From the NCBI GenBank assembly GCA_002701865.2, contig NZWH02000005.1:5487-23513 (forward strand): a stretch of 18,027 bases of DNA, read 5' to 3'. Source of the DNA: a bacterium (lineage in GTDB: Bacteria > Desulfobacterota_D > UBA1144). Under the pieces are notes generated by a model. The model did not search any database. It saw nothing but the letters and a program-made list of their open reading frames with translations, and was not told the DNA's origin. Position numbers and translations under genes: made by a program. Below are positions 7,371-13,114 of the stretch, in pieces (the first letter of the stretch is position 1; each line of letters begins with the position of its first letter).

Positions 7371-7874
7371 TTATGCAAATTCAGATTCGATTTGTTTGCA
7401 CCAAGCAGAAACCCTATCTTCTGTAAGCTCTGGTTCATTATCATTATCAATTCCAAGACCTACGAATTTATCATCTTTCTGAGCTTTAGAGTAATCAAAG
7501 CTATAACCTTCAACAGGCCACTGGCCAATAGTAGTAGCGCCTTTTGCGGTTATTTTTTCCTCTAAAGTACCTAGTGCATCAAGAAATGTTCCGGAATAAA
7601 CATGCTGATCACCGCATCCAAAATAAGCAACTTTCTTGTTGGAAAAATCTAAGGTATCGAGATCATCAAACTTTGTCCTCCAATCTTCTTGAAGCAACCC
7701 GATATCCCAGGTAGGGCAACCGATTATAATATTTTCAAACTCATTAATTTTCTCTAAGGGTTCTTTGTAAATATCAAAAAGTTCAACTTCACAACTCTCT
7801 AAGGACTCTTGAATTAGATTTGCAACTTCTTCAGTTGCTGCACTTGTAGTTCCATAAAATAGACCGATTTTCAT
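7371..7874 (-). CDS. Flavodoxin, long-chain type
   Basis: The 167-residue protein is a long-chain flavodoxin, a cytoplasmic FMN electron carrier that can replace ferredoxin. Recognisable parts are the phosphate loop at residues 9-14, the first FMN loop PTWDIGLLQEDW (Trp56), the second loop FGCGDQHVYSGTF (Tyr93), and the long-chain insertion and C-terminal half with WPVEGYSFD and KFVGLGIDNDNEPEL. The loop reads TTSAAT rather than the usual T/S-x-T-G-x-T, so the conserved Gly is Ala. The start at 7874 is chosen because AGAGGTG stands seven bases before it; an in-frame upstream extension to 7931 would read through the palindromes and has no SD. Regulation by iron is common in the family, but no clear Fur box is seen. 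Confidence 0.9.
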   Translation of the reverse strand: MKIGLFYGTTSAATEEVANLIQESLESCEVELFDIYKEPLEKINEFENIIIGCPTWDIGLLQEDWRTKFDDLDTLDFSNKKVAYFGCGDQHVYSGTFLDALGTLEEKITAKGATTIGQWPVEGYSFDYSKAQKDDKFVGLGIDNDNEPELTEDRVSAWCKQIESEFA

Positions 7875-7897
7875 TTTAACACCTCTTTTTATAATGT

Positions 7898-7912
7898 GGA
7901 CCTCAATGGTCC
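7898..7912. promoter_or_regulatory. Palindrome upstream of flavodoxin (GGACC-N5-GGTCC)
   Basis: GGACC TCAAT GGTCC is a perfect 5-base inverted repeat with five-base spacer, starting 24 bases before the flavodoxin start. It is unusually GC-rich for this DNA. It could be an operator or a hairpin in the 5' leader; no T-run follows on either strand, so it is not a typical terminator. Confidence 0.45.
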
Positions 7913-7927
7913 GTATATAAAATATAC
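7913..7927. promoter_or_regulatory. Second palindrome upstream of flavodoxin (GTATAT-AAA-ATATAC)
   Basis: GTATAT AAA ATATAC is a perfect 6-base inverted repeat with three-base spacer, directly abutting the GGACC palindrome. It overlaps possible -10 sequences on the minus strand (TATATT/TATATA), so it may be an operator across the promoter. Confidence 0.4.
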
Positions 7928-7971
7928 TCAAAAAGAATAAAAAACAAGTGAATAAAAAAAACTTTAATTAA

Positions 7972-8118
7972 TTACAAATTAACGATCAATATTGCAACAA
8001 ATGAAAGAGCCAATACAGTGTATGGAGCTAACCCAAAACCTAAGGATTCTAAGGGTTGCATAGATTTATCGTATTTTGCAAGATATGCGGCCTTTGAATT
8101 TTGTTTTTGTCTTTTCAT
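7972..8118 (-). CDS. 48-aa single-pass membrane protein (small ORF)
   Basis: The ORF starts at ATG 8118 and encodes 48 residues: a basic N-terminus (MKRQKQNSKAAYLAKYDK), a short linker with SLGFGLAPY, and a hydrophobic helix from about 33 to 48 (TVLALSFVAILIVNL). It is preceded by AAGGAGGA seven bases from the ATG, the best SD in the window, and by a TTGACA-17-TAATAT promoter. Stop is TAA. The positive N-terminus suggests the tail stays in the cytoplasm with the helix at the C-terminus. Flavodoxin lies 97 bases downstream on the same strand and might be partly co-transcribed. I do not recognise the family; the small size, one helix and strong signals suggest an abundant accessory subunit of a membrane complex, which is inference only. 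Confidence 0.72.
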   Translation of the reverse strand: MKRQKQNSKAAYLAKYDKSMQPLESLGFGLAPYTVLALSFVAILIVNL

Positions 8119-8125
8119 AAGAACT

Positions 8126-8133
8126 TCCTCCTT
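8126..8133 (-). promoter_or_regulatory. Strong Shine-Dalgarno of the 48-aa gene
   Basis: The minus strand reads AAGGAGGA, seven bases before the ATG at 8118. It is nearly a full anti-16S match and decides the start of this short gene. Confidence 0.8.
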
Positions 8134-8139
8134 TCTTTT

Positions 8140-8168
8140 ATATTAATAGATACAAATTCTTTTGTCAA
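8140..8168 (-). promoter_or_regulatory. Sigma-70-type promoter of the 48-aa gene
   Basis: On the minus strand TTGACA (8163-8168, perfect consensus) is followed by 17 bases and TAATAT (8140-8145). The expected transcript start is near 8133-8134, giving a very short leader that begins at the SD. Confidence 0.65.
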
Positions 8169-8258
8169 GGTTTTTTAACTAATTCTATATAAAAAGCTGG
8201 ACATAGTAGCAATAAATAAGTAATCAAGTAAAATTAGTGTATAAATCTTAACTTAAAG

Positions 8259-8263
8259 AGGAG
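8259..8263 (+). promoter_or_regulatory. Shine-Dalgarno of azurin
   Basis: AGGAG lies six bases before the ATG at 8270. A TATAAA (8240-8245) further upstream may be the -10, which would give a leader of about 20 bases. Confidence 0.65.
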
Positions 8264-8269
8264 AATATT

Positions 8270-8716
8270 ATGAAGAAAATACTTTATACCTTACTTTTTT
8301 TGTTTTCTTTTTCTAATGTATCATTTGCAGCCAATTGTGCAATTGACCTGGAAGCTAATGGCATGATGCAATTCAGTACTAGTGCTATTGCAATAGACTC
8401 AAGTTGTAGGAAGTTTACAATTAATTTAAAAAATACCGGGACACTAGATGTAAACCTAGCGGGTCACAATGTTGTCATTTCCAAAAAAGCTGATTTTAAC
8501 TATTTAACTTCTATTGTTAATCCTTCAAATGGGTTGGACAATGGCTACCTACCCGAAGATAAAAAAGTTATATATAAGACTAAATTTTTAGGTCCTAATG
8601 AAACAATCTCTTTGGTTTTAGACACTAATAAATTTGCCAAAGGCGAAGAGTATATTTTCTGGTGTAGCTTCTTAGGCCATTGGGGAGTTATGAATGGATC
8701 TTTAACTTTAAGTTAG
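8270..8716 (+). CDS. azu: Azurin (type I blue copper protein)
   Basis: The 148-residue precursor has a signal peptide (1-20, cleavage after SFA) and a mature azurin domain, placing it in the periplasm as a single-electron carrier. Copper ligands are all visible: His66 in AGHNVVI, and Cys132, His137 and Met141 in FWCSFLGHWGVMNGSLTL, which has the exact spacing of azurin's FxCTFPGHxxxMKG loop. Cys23 and Cys46 are placed for the conserved disulfide, and the QFST segment near residue 34 is typical. Azurin commonly links cytochrome c, nitrite reductase or peroxidases, but none of these partners lies in the window. The start has a clear SD (AGGAG, six bases). The 3' end overlaps the convergent OMP gene by four bases. 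Confidence 0.93.
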   Translation: MKKILYTLLFLFSFSNVSFAANCAIDLEANGMMQFSTSAIAIDSSCRKFTINLKNTGTLDVNLAGHNVVISKKADFNYLTSIVNPSNGLDNGYLPEDKKVIYKTKFLGPNETISLVLDTNKFAKGEEYIFWCSFLGHWGVMNGSLTLS

Positions 8717-9426
8717 AAGCTAAATTTTAAACCTATTAATGTGCTCATTGGATTCATTTCCATTGAGCCATAGGTTTCCTTACTTGAACCCCTCGCTAAA
8801 TGAACTGACTTAATATAAGTATTTTTAACTTCGGAATAAATGGAGACATAATCGTTCACTATATATTCAACACCTAAGATATATTGGTATGTTGGATTAA
8901 ATAAATCACTAGAAGACTTAAAACCTTCATTAACTTTTGCTCTACTACCTGTTATACCAGCTTCATCCAAATCAACCTTCTCAGTTATACCGATACCCGC
9001 ACCAAAATACACATTGGCTTTACCGAATTTTAAGAAGTCTGGATAATAATGAGCATTGATCATAATTGTTCTAAGACTAATATCTCCGCTTGTAGTTCTA
9101 ATTGCAGTATCAGAAGTAACTGAGTCTATATCGCAGACAATTTGATCTATGGCTAGTTCAAAAGCGAAGTTTCGGAACCTATTTCCTGCAGCTATTGAAA
9201 AAGAGGAGCCAGATTCATATTTAATATCATATTTAGCCTGAGGAAACACATTATCAATTGCACCAGGGCCAAATCCTTGAGATACATTTTCATTATCAGG
9301 CAAATGGACAATCCCATATCCAATTTTTACATATGATTTATCTAATACGAGAGGCTTATCTTCAAAAGAATACGATGAAAGTAATGGAAAAATAAAGAAA
9401 AATATTAATAATAATTTTTTATACAT
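8713..9426 (-). CDS. Outer-membrane beta-barrel protein
   Basis: The 237-residue product has a signal peptide (about 1-20) and then alternating-pattern strands typical of a small eight-stranded barrel: an opening YVKIGYGIVHLP, FSIAAGNRF, FAFELAID, TIMINAHYYPDF, VYFGAGIGITE, QYILGVEYIVNDYVSIYSEV and a final LIGLKFSF. A terminal Phe after a hydrophobic-alternating strand is the recognition signal for barrel insertion by BAM. This fits the OmpA/opacity-like surface protein class. The exact role is not evident; candidates are adhesion, surface integrity or a narrow porin. An SD (GGAG) lies five bases before the ATG. Confidence 0.8.
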   Translation of the reverse strand: MYKKLLLIFFFIFPLLSSYSFEDKPLVLDKSYVKIGYGIVHLPDNENVSQGFGPGAIDNVFPQAKYDIKYESGSSFSIAAGNRFRNFAFELAIDQIVCDIDSVTSDTAIRTTSGDISLRTIMINAHYYPDFLKFGKANVYFGAGIGITEKVDLDEAGITGSRAKVNEGFKSSSDLFNPTYQYILGVEYIVNDYVSIYSEVKNTYIKSVHLARGSSKETYGSMEMNPMSTLIGLKFSF

Positions 9427-9525
9427 AGAGTCTCCGTTACAAAATTAAAATATATAAGTATGGGCTTATTATATAAAGAAGATTACCAATTAACAAGTAT
9501 CAAGTAAAAGAAATCTTTCATTATG

Positions 9526-9555
9526 TTGTAATAAAATCTTATTTGACTGTAATAT
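9526..9555 (+). promoter_or_regulatory. Candidate promoter TTGTAA-18-TAATAT
   Basis: TTGTAA (9526-9531) and TAATAT (9550-9555) are 18 bases apart. The -10 ends six bases before the ATG of the 37-codon ORF at 9562, so the message would be leaderless. It could alternatively serve pgsA with a long leader. Confidence 0.4.
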
Positions 9556-9561
9556 TATCTA

Positions 9562-9675
9562 ATGAGGCCTATATGGACTACATTATTCTTTATTTTTTTT
9601 ACTATTCCTGTTTCACTTTATTATAAAGAAATTTATAGTTTTCTTTTAAGTATATTAGATTTTATAAATAAATAA
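9562..9675 (+). CDS. Possible 37-aa membrane peptide
   Basis: An ATG at 9562 opens 37 codons ending in TAA. The N-terminal part (MRPIWTTLFFIFFTIPVSLY) is one hydrophobic helix; the remainder (YKEIYSFLLSILDFINK) looks amphipathic. No SD is present, but a promoter-like TTGTAA-18-TAATAT ends six bases before the ATG, as for other genes here that seem leaderless. The region between the OMP and pgsA genes would otherwise be a 390-base gap, unusual in this compact DNA. I do not recognise a family. Low GC makes chance hydrophobic ORFs common, so confidence is limited. Confidence 0.4.
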   Translation: MRPIWTTLFFIFFTIPVSLYYKEIYSFLLSILDFINK

Positions 9676-9701
9676 TCACACTCCTTTTAACTCAAGTTAA
9701 A

Positions 9702-9710
9702 TGTTATTAT
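9702..9710 (+). promoter_or_regulatory. Candidate extended -10 (TGT-TATTAT)
   Basis: TGT followed by TATTAT lies five bases before the ATG of the 32-codon ORF at 9716 and so upstream of pgsA. No -35 is evident, as is usual for extended -10 promoters. Confidence 0.35.
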
Positions 9711-9715
9711 AGAAT

Positions 9716-9814
9716 ATGAAGTTTTTAAAAGATTTGATTGCTTTAGTTCGTCAGAAGTACATTTCGAGCTTAATTATAATTATAGGGTTTATTTTAATAA
9801 TTCTTGGTATTTAA
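9716..9814 (+). CDS. Possible 32-aa membrane peptide coupled to pgsA
   Basis: The ORF runs from ATG 9716 to TAA 9814, and the pgsA ATG follows after two bases. The peptide has a short charged N-terminus (MKFLKDLIALVRQKYI) and a hydrophobic helix (SSLIIIIGFILIILGI). The start FLKDL...R.K followed by a helix recalls short DUF5989-type membrane proteins, but it is shorter and the match is weak. Spacing like that of hspQ and the glycosylase gene suggests coupled translation with pgsA. No SD; an extended -10 lies five bases upstream. Confidence 0.45.
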   Translation: MKFLKDLIALVRQKYISSLIIIIGFILIILGI

Positions 9815-9816
9815 AT

Positions 9817-10371
9817 ATGGTCTCAAAAATTCCACTTTCATTAACTTATCTTAGAATAATAATCATCCCTTTTTTTGTTTTTGCTTTTTTTATCCCTGGT
9901 GAGGTAGGAAGATGGTCAACATGTGGGATATTTGTCTTCGCTTGTTTAACCGATTATCTAGATGGGAAACTTGCTAGGTCTTTAAATCAAGAATCAAAAC
10001 TAGGTGCTCTTTTAGACCCTATAGCTGACAAAATAATTGTTGCAGTAGCTTTAATGCTTCTGATACACGATGAAACAATTAAGGATTTAACCTTATTTGC
10101 AGCTCTCATAATTATCAGTAGAGAAATTCTAGTCTCTGGCTTAAGAGAATTCCTCGCCTCGCTCCAAATATCCTTACCAGTTTCAAGTCTTTCAAAAGCT
10201 AAAACATTTATTCAAATGTTTGCACTTTCTGTTCTTTTGTCTGGAGAACCTGGAAATGACTTACTATATGGTTATGGAAGGGACTTAGGCTTGACTTCCC
10301 TCTGGGTAAGCGCAGTTATTACTGTGTACACGGGATACAAGTACCTAATAAAAGGGTTAAAACATGTCTAA
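9817..10371 (+). CDS. pgsA: CDP-diacylglycerol-glycerol-3-phosphate 3-phosphatidyltransferase
   Basis: PgsA transfers a phosphatidyl group from CDP-diacylglycerol to glycerol-3-phosphate, the committed step to phosphatidylglycerol and cardiolipin, in the inner membrane. The 184-residue protein has the CDP-alcohol phosphotransferase signature intact: Asp46, Asp49-Gly50, Ala53-Arg54, Gly63, Asp67 and Asp71, with exact D-x2-DG-x2-AR-x8-G-x3-D-x3-D spacing. The first membrane segment (PLSLTYLRIIIIPFFVFAFF) with the N-terminal LTYLR is typical of PgsA rather than of phosphatidylserine synthase, and the length fits. The later ISREILVSGLREF is another PgsA feature. The start is two bases after a 32-codon ORF. 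It converges with the hydrolase gene, five bases apart. Confidence 0.92.
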   Translation: MVSKIPLSLTYLRIIIIPFFVFAFFIPGEVGRWSTCGIFVFACLTDYLDGKLARSLNQESKLGALLDPIADKIIVAVALMLLIHDETIKDLTLFAALIIISREILVSGLREFLASLQISLPVSSLSKAKTFIQMFALSVLLSGEPGNDLLYGYGRDLGLTSLWVSAVITVYTGYKYLIKGLKHV

Positions 10372-10376
10372 GAAAA

Positions 10377-11177
10377 TTACTCTGGCTTTAACACCTTTAA
10401 GAGATTACTAATAGATTTAATTAATTCTGGGCTAAATCTCATCATATGATCATCCGTGGTAAAGAAAGAGTACTTTTCTGATTTAATTTTTTCAAAAAGC
10501 TCTTTGCCCATAGAAAAAGGAACGATGGTATCGTTAAATCCATGCATAACCAAAATAGGACATTTAATATTTTCAATCTTTGACAGACTATTAAATTTGT
10601 CTTTCAGAATAAAATTTACGGGAAGAAAAGGAAATTTTATTTTCCCAACATTTGCAATTGAAGTATAGGGAGATTCTAATATCAGGCCTGAAACCTTTCT
10701 TAATTGTGCTAAATTTACTGCCACTCCAGTCCCAAGAGACTCGCCATAAATAATAATATTTTTATCTGTTATGCCTAAGCTATTAAGATAATTCAGTCCA
10801 GAAATTCCATCTAGAGTTAATCCGTATTCTGAAGGTTCTCCCTTATTTCCGCTAAAGCCTCTCCATGTTATGGCAAGATAATTTAAACCAATTTCTTTAA
10901 ATTTATTAAGCTTGTAGATTCTGCTTTCAAGAGTTCCTGCATTTCCATGAAGGAATAAAATAGTTTGAGCATTCTTTTTATTTATATATAAATATGACTC
11001 TAAAATTATCTTGTCACTAGTTTCAACCCTCACTATTTTATTATCAATATTAATAACCTCAGAAGTTAGGTAGTTATCTTCATTAGGAAAGTATAGAAAA
11101 GTTTTTTGATATAAGTAGAAAAAGACAACTACTATTAAATAAATTAATAAAATTCCTAAGACTAAATACATTTTCAT
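10377..11177 (-). CDS. Alpha/beta hydrolase, BEM46/FrsA-like, membrane-anchored
   Basis: The 266-residue protein has an N-terminal membrane anchor (about 3-22) followed by an alpha/beta hydrolase domain. The oxyanion segment is FLHGNAGT (75-82), the nucleophile elbow is YGESLGTG with Ser147, the acid is Asp216 in MHGFNDTIVP, and the base is His244 in TTDDHMM. WRGFSGNKGEPSE (105-117) is a hallmark of the BEM46 group. Such enzymes are serine esterases or lipases of unknown natural substrate, here probably facing the periplasm or held at the membrane. Met3 is an alternative start; neither start has an SD. The neighbouring pgsA gene could hint at lipid substrates, but the genes are convergent, so this is not strong. 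Confidence 0.85.
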   Translation of the reverse strand: MKMYLVLGILLIYLIVVVFFYLYQKTFLYFPNEDNYLTSEVINIDNKIVRVETSDKIILESYLYINKKNAQTILFLHGNAGTLESRIYKLNKFKEIGLNYLAITWRGFSGNKGEPSEYGLTLDGISGLNYLNSLGITDKNIIIYGESLGTGVAVNLAQLRKVSGLILESPYTSIANVGKIKFPFLPVNFILKDKFNSLSKIENIKCPILVMHGFNDTIVPFSMGKELFEKIKSEKYSFFTTDDHMMRFSPELIKSISNLLKVLKPE

Positions 11178-11202
11178 ATAGACATGTTAATTGTATCAAT
11201 AA

Positions 11203-11232
11203 TTGATTTCTAGTGCACTATAAGTATATAAT
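11203..11232 (+). promoter_or_regulatory. Promoter TTGATT-18-TATAAT (leaderless start)
   Basis: TTGATT (11203-11208) and a perfect TATAAT (11227-11232) are 18 bases apart. The -10 ends six bases before the ATG at 11239, placing the predicted transcript start on the start codon. It is the clearest case of this arrangement in the window. Confidence 0.6.
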
Positions 11233-11238
11233 CAATCT

Positions 11239-11304
11239 ATGAATTATTTACCTTTTTTAATTTTAGTAATGTCTCTAATGATTTCTTGTTCTTCATACAA
11301 GTAA
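11239..11304 (+). CDS. Tiny 21-aa lipoprotein
   Basis: An ATG at 11239 opens 21 codons. Residues 1-15 form a signal peptide ending in the lipobox LMISC (Cys16), after which only SSYK follows before TAA. If processed, the product would be a five-residue lipopeptide, smaller than known tiny lipoproteins such as the entericidins. It sits alone in the gap between the starts/ends of two minus-strand genes and has a perfect TATAAT with TTGATT at 18 bases, ending six bases before the ATG. Its stop is one base from the convergent cpdA stop. The family is not recognised; the lipobox and promoter make it more than a chance ORF. Confidence 0.5.
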   Translation: MNYLPFLILVMSLMISCSSYK

Positions 11305-11305
11305 T

Positions 11306-12088
11306 CTAGTAGGACTTGGGATTAATTTCTGGTGATCCAAAATTACCTCCAACTCTGTGACATAAAACTTCCCATCTACCTTCTTCTTGTAAATTAATTT
11401 CAAGAAATCCCGGTTTTTTATTATCTAGCCTAAACTTCTTTTCGTTTGAAGTGAACTGGATACTGGTCGACGGTGCTGATACAAAATTTATACCTTTATA
11501 TTGATGCTTAGTCTCCTGATGTATATGTCCATTTACGACAATCTTTAGATTTCTCATTTTAGATAAAAATTCAAGTATTTTATCTTTATTCCTGGTTATA
11601 TGAATATCAAGCCATGGAGAACCAGTTATGAATAAATTGTGATGCATATAAAGAAAAAGATACTTATCACTAAGAGACTCTGACTTCTTTAATAATAAGT
11701 CTAAATCGGACTCTTTAACCTTACCGAATATATTCCCCTTACTATAAGTATTTAAAAATAGAATTTCCCAATTAGAGTTAACGGAACTAATAACTTTTTC
11801 CTTTTGAAGGTTTATAAAAAATTTATCAGAAATATCATGATTACCCCTGATAAAGAGCTTAGGAGTGTTGATTTTTTTTATTTCAGACTTAAAAAAATTA
11901 TAAGATTCAGTGGTTTGATCTTGCACCAAATCTCCACCAAAAATTACATAGTCTGCATCGCTATGATTAATAACAATATTGTCCACGATTGAACTAAAAG
12001 AATTAAAAGTATTAATTCCTAAAAAATCTTTCTCATACACAAGATGCATATCAGAGAGAAAAATTATTTTAAGTTCTTTATAAATCAT
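11306..12088 (-). CDS. cpdA: 3',5'-cyclic-AMP phosphodiesterase (class III)
   Basis: CpdA hydrolyses cAMP to AMP in the cytoplasm and so tunes CRP signalling. The 260-residue protein (from Met at 12088; the longer frame from a TTG at 12097 is unlikely) shows all metallophosphoesterase motifs: LSDMH (Asp13, His15), GGDLVQD (Asp53), RGNHD (Asn83, His84), MHHN (His149/150) and NGHIHQ (His188, His190). The C-terminal SAPSTSIQFTSNEKKF followed by LDNKKPGF and a final VLCHRV matches the CpdA tail (ATPST-x-QF ... LD-x2-APG ... HR), which sets it apart from generic phosphoesterases. No cyclase or CRP gene is nearby. The 12097-12142 gap separates it from the divergent aquaporin gene. No SD is seen. 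Confidence 0.88.
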   Translation of the reverse strand: MIYKELKIIFLSDMHLVYEKDFLGINTFNSFSSIVDNIVINHSDADYVIFGGDLVQDQTTESYNFFKSEIKKINTPKLFIRGNHDISDKFFINLQKEKVISSVNSNWEILFLNTYSKGNIFGKVKESDLDLLLKKSESLSDKYLFLYMHHNLFITGSPWLDIHITRNKDKILEFLSKMRNLKIVVNGHIHQETKHQYKGINFVSAPSTSIQFTSNEKKFRLDNKKPGFLEINLQEEGRWEVLCHRVGGNFGSPEINPKSY

Positions 12089-12128
12089 AAGATACAAAAT
12101 TGATATTTAATAAATATATTATATCAGT

Positions 12129-12134
12129 TAAAAT
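12129..12134 (+). promoter_or_regulatory. Candidate -10 element of the aquaporin-family gene
   Basis: TAAAAT lies with seven bases between it and the ATG at 12142, with no SD in between. The same hexamer and nearly the same distance are seen before hspQ. Confidence 0.35.
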
Positions 12135-12141
12135 AAAACCC

Positions 12142-12768
12142 ATGAATAAGTATATTGCTGAATTCTATGGTACTTTCTTGCTCTTACTCTCTATAGTTGG
12201 AACTCCTTTTATAATGACAGGAATGAATGCCCCAGAGTACTTAACGCTTCTGGTTATTGCTATCGCTGCGAGCTCTATTCTTTTTTGCAATATCAGTTTG
12301 TTTATGAAAGTTTCTGGAGCTCATTTTAATCCAGCAGTATCATTGATGATGTTTCTCAGAGGAAATTTAACTTTTAAAGATTTTTCTATATATTCTTTAA
12401 TGCAAATACTAGGTGGAATATCAGGTGTAATATGTGTTCATCTAATGTTTGGAGAAAGCCCAATTACAATATCCCAAATAGATAGATCTGGAACAAATAT
12501 TCTTCTTGGAGAGTTTATTGCAACCTTAGGGCTGCTAATAGTAATTATTCATGGTGAAAAATTTTTACCTTCTAGTATTCCGATTCTAGTTGGCTCCTAT
12601 ATTCTATCTGCTACTTTCTTCACATCCTCTACTTGTTTTGCTAATCCTGCTGTAACAATATCAAGGCTTTTTACTAATTCAGGTGTGGGTATAGATTCAA
12701 GCTCTATACTAGTGTTTTTGATTGTTGAGATTTTGGCAGTTTTGGTAGTATCAAAGTCTATTGAATAA
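12142..12768 (+). CDS. MIP/aquaporin family channel
   Basis: The 208-residue membrane protein has six hydrophobic segments and both NPA boxes: SGAHFNPAVS (residues 63-65 for NPA) and CFANPAVTISR (168-170), with the family's N-terminal AEFYGTFLLL. It should form a tetrameric pore for water or small neutral solutes. The residue right after the second NPA is Val, not the selectivity-filter Arg of water-selective aquaporins; Arg is at 175 instead. The SATFFTSST-x-FANPAVT stretch is characteristic of a bacterial MIP subgroup which I recall is often found beside arsenic-resistance genes, but none is here. The start is Met at 12142, since the upstream TTG at 12100 lies outside the family's N-terminus. 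The stop is two bases from the convergent gene's stop. Confidence 0.88.
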   Translation: MNKYIAEFYGTFLLLLSIVGTPFIMTGMNAPEYLTLLVIAIAASSILFCNISLFMKVSGAHFNPAVSLMMFLRGNLTFKDFSIYSLMQILGGISGVICVHLMFGESPITISQIDRSGTNILLGEFIATLGLLIVIIHGEKFLPSSIPILVGSYILSATFFTSSTCFANPAVTISRLFTNSGVGIDSSSILVFLIVEILAVLVVSKSIE

Positions 12769-12770
12769 TA

Positions 12771-12977
12771 TTAATGTTTTGCAATAAGTGTCTTAAGGGA
12801 TTGATCCATCTCGGTATTTTCTTTAACAAATTCTACTGATGAACCAATTTTTTCGCTAACAACATGGAAAGCAAGTGTTAAAGCCTTGGAATCTGTTATA
12901 CATTTAAAATAATCAAGCTTTCTCAACTCTTTCATTAATAAGTTTAAAGCCTGGTTCTCTATATCTTTTTCACTCAT
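12771..12977 (-). CDS. 68-aa conserved-looking small protein of unknown function
   Basis: The 68-residue product is soluble, charged and predicted almost wholly helical (SEKDIENQALNLLMKEL near the start, KALTLAFHVVSEKIG in the middle). It has no signal peptide, membrane segment or metal motif, and a single Cys26. AAGGGC, four bases before the ATG, is a reasonable SD. The gene is divergent from oadG with a 137-base intergenic region. I do not recognise the family; small helical proteins of this kind often bind a partner protein, but nothing here names one. Confidence 0.6.
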   Translation of the reverse strand: MSEKDIENQALNLLMKELRKLDYFKCITDSKALTLAFHVVSEKIGSSVEFVKENTEMDQSLKTLIAKH

Positions 12978-13046
12978 GAAGCCCTTAAGATGACATAAAC
13001 TAAATACCTTGTCAATAGTAAAATTAAAAAAAATATATAATTTTAA

Positions 13047-13075
13047 TTGTTTTTATCCTTTTTATTTACTAAAAT
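13047..13075 (+). promoter_or_regulatory. Promoter TTGTTT-17-TAAAAT of the oad operon
   Basis: TTGTTT (13047-13052) and TAAAAT (13070-13075) are 17 bases apart. The predicted transcript start near 13082 leaves about 33 bases of leader containing the oadG SD (AGGAG, 13101-13105). A TTGTCA (13009-13014) upstream could serve as an alternative -35 with poor spacing. Confidence 0.5.
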
Positions 13076-13114
13076 AAGAATGGATAAAAAAATGATAAAA
13101 AGGAGTGTTTCACA

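Noticed and set aside
7875..7931. N-terminal extension of flavodoxin by 19 residues to 7931
   Set aside because: The flavodoxin fold begins at MKIGLFYG (7874), which has an SD at the right distance; the extension covers two palindromes and has no SD.
10456..10668. Open frame on the plus strand within the alpha/beta hydrolase gene
   Set aside because: The minus strand holds the catalytic Asp216 and family motifs here; the plus frame has no recognisable content.
12100..12141. TTG-started longer form of the aquaporin-family protein
   Set aside because: The family starts at MNKYIAEFYG; the extension is non-homologous-looking and includes the candidate -10.
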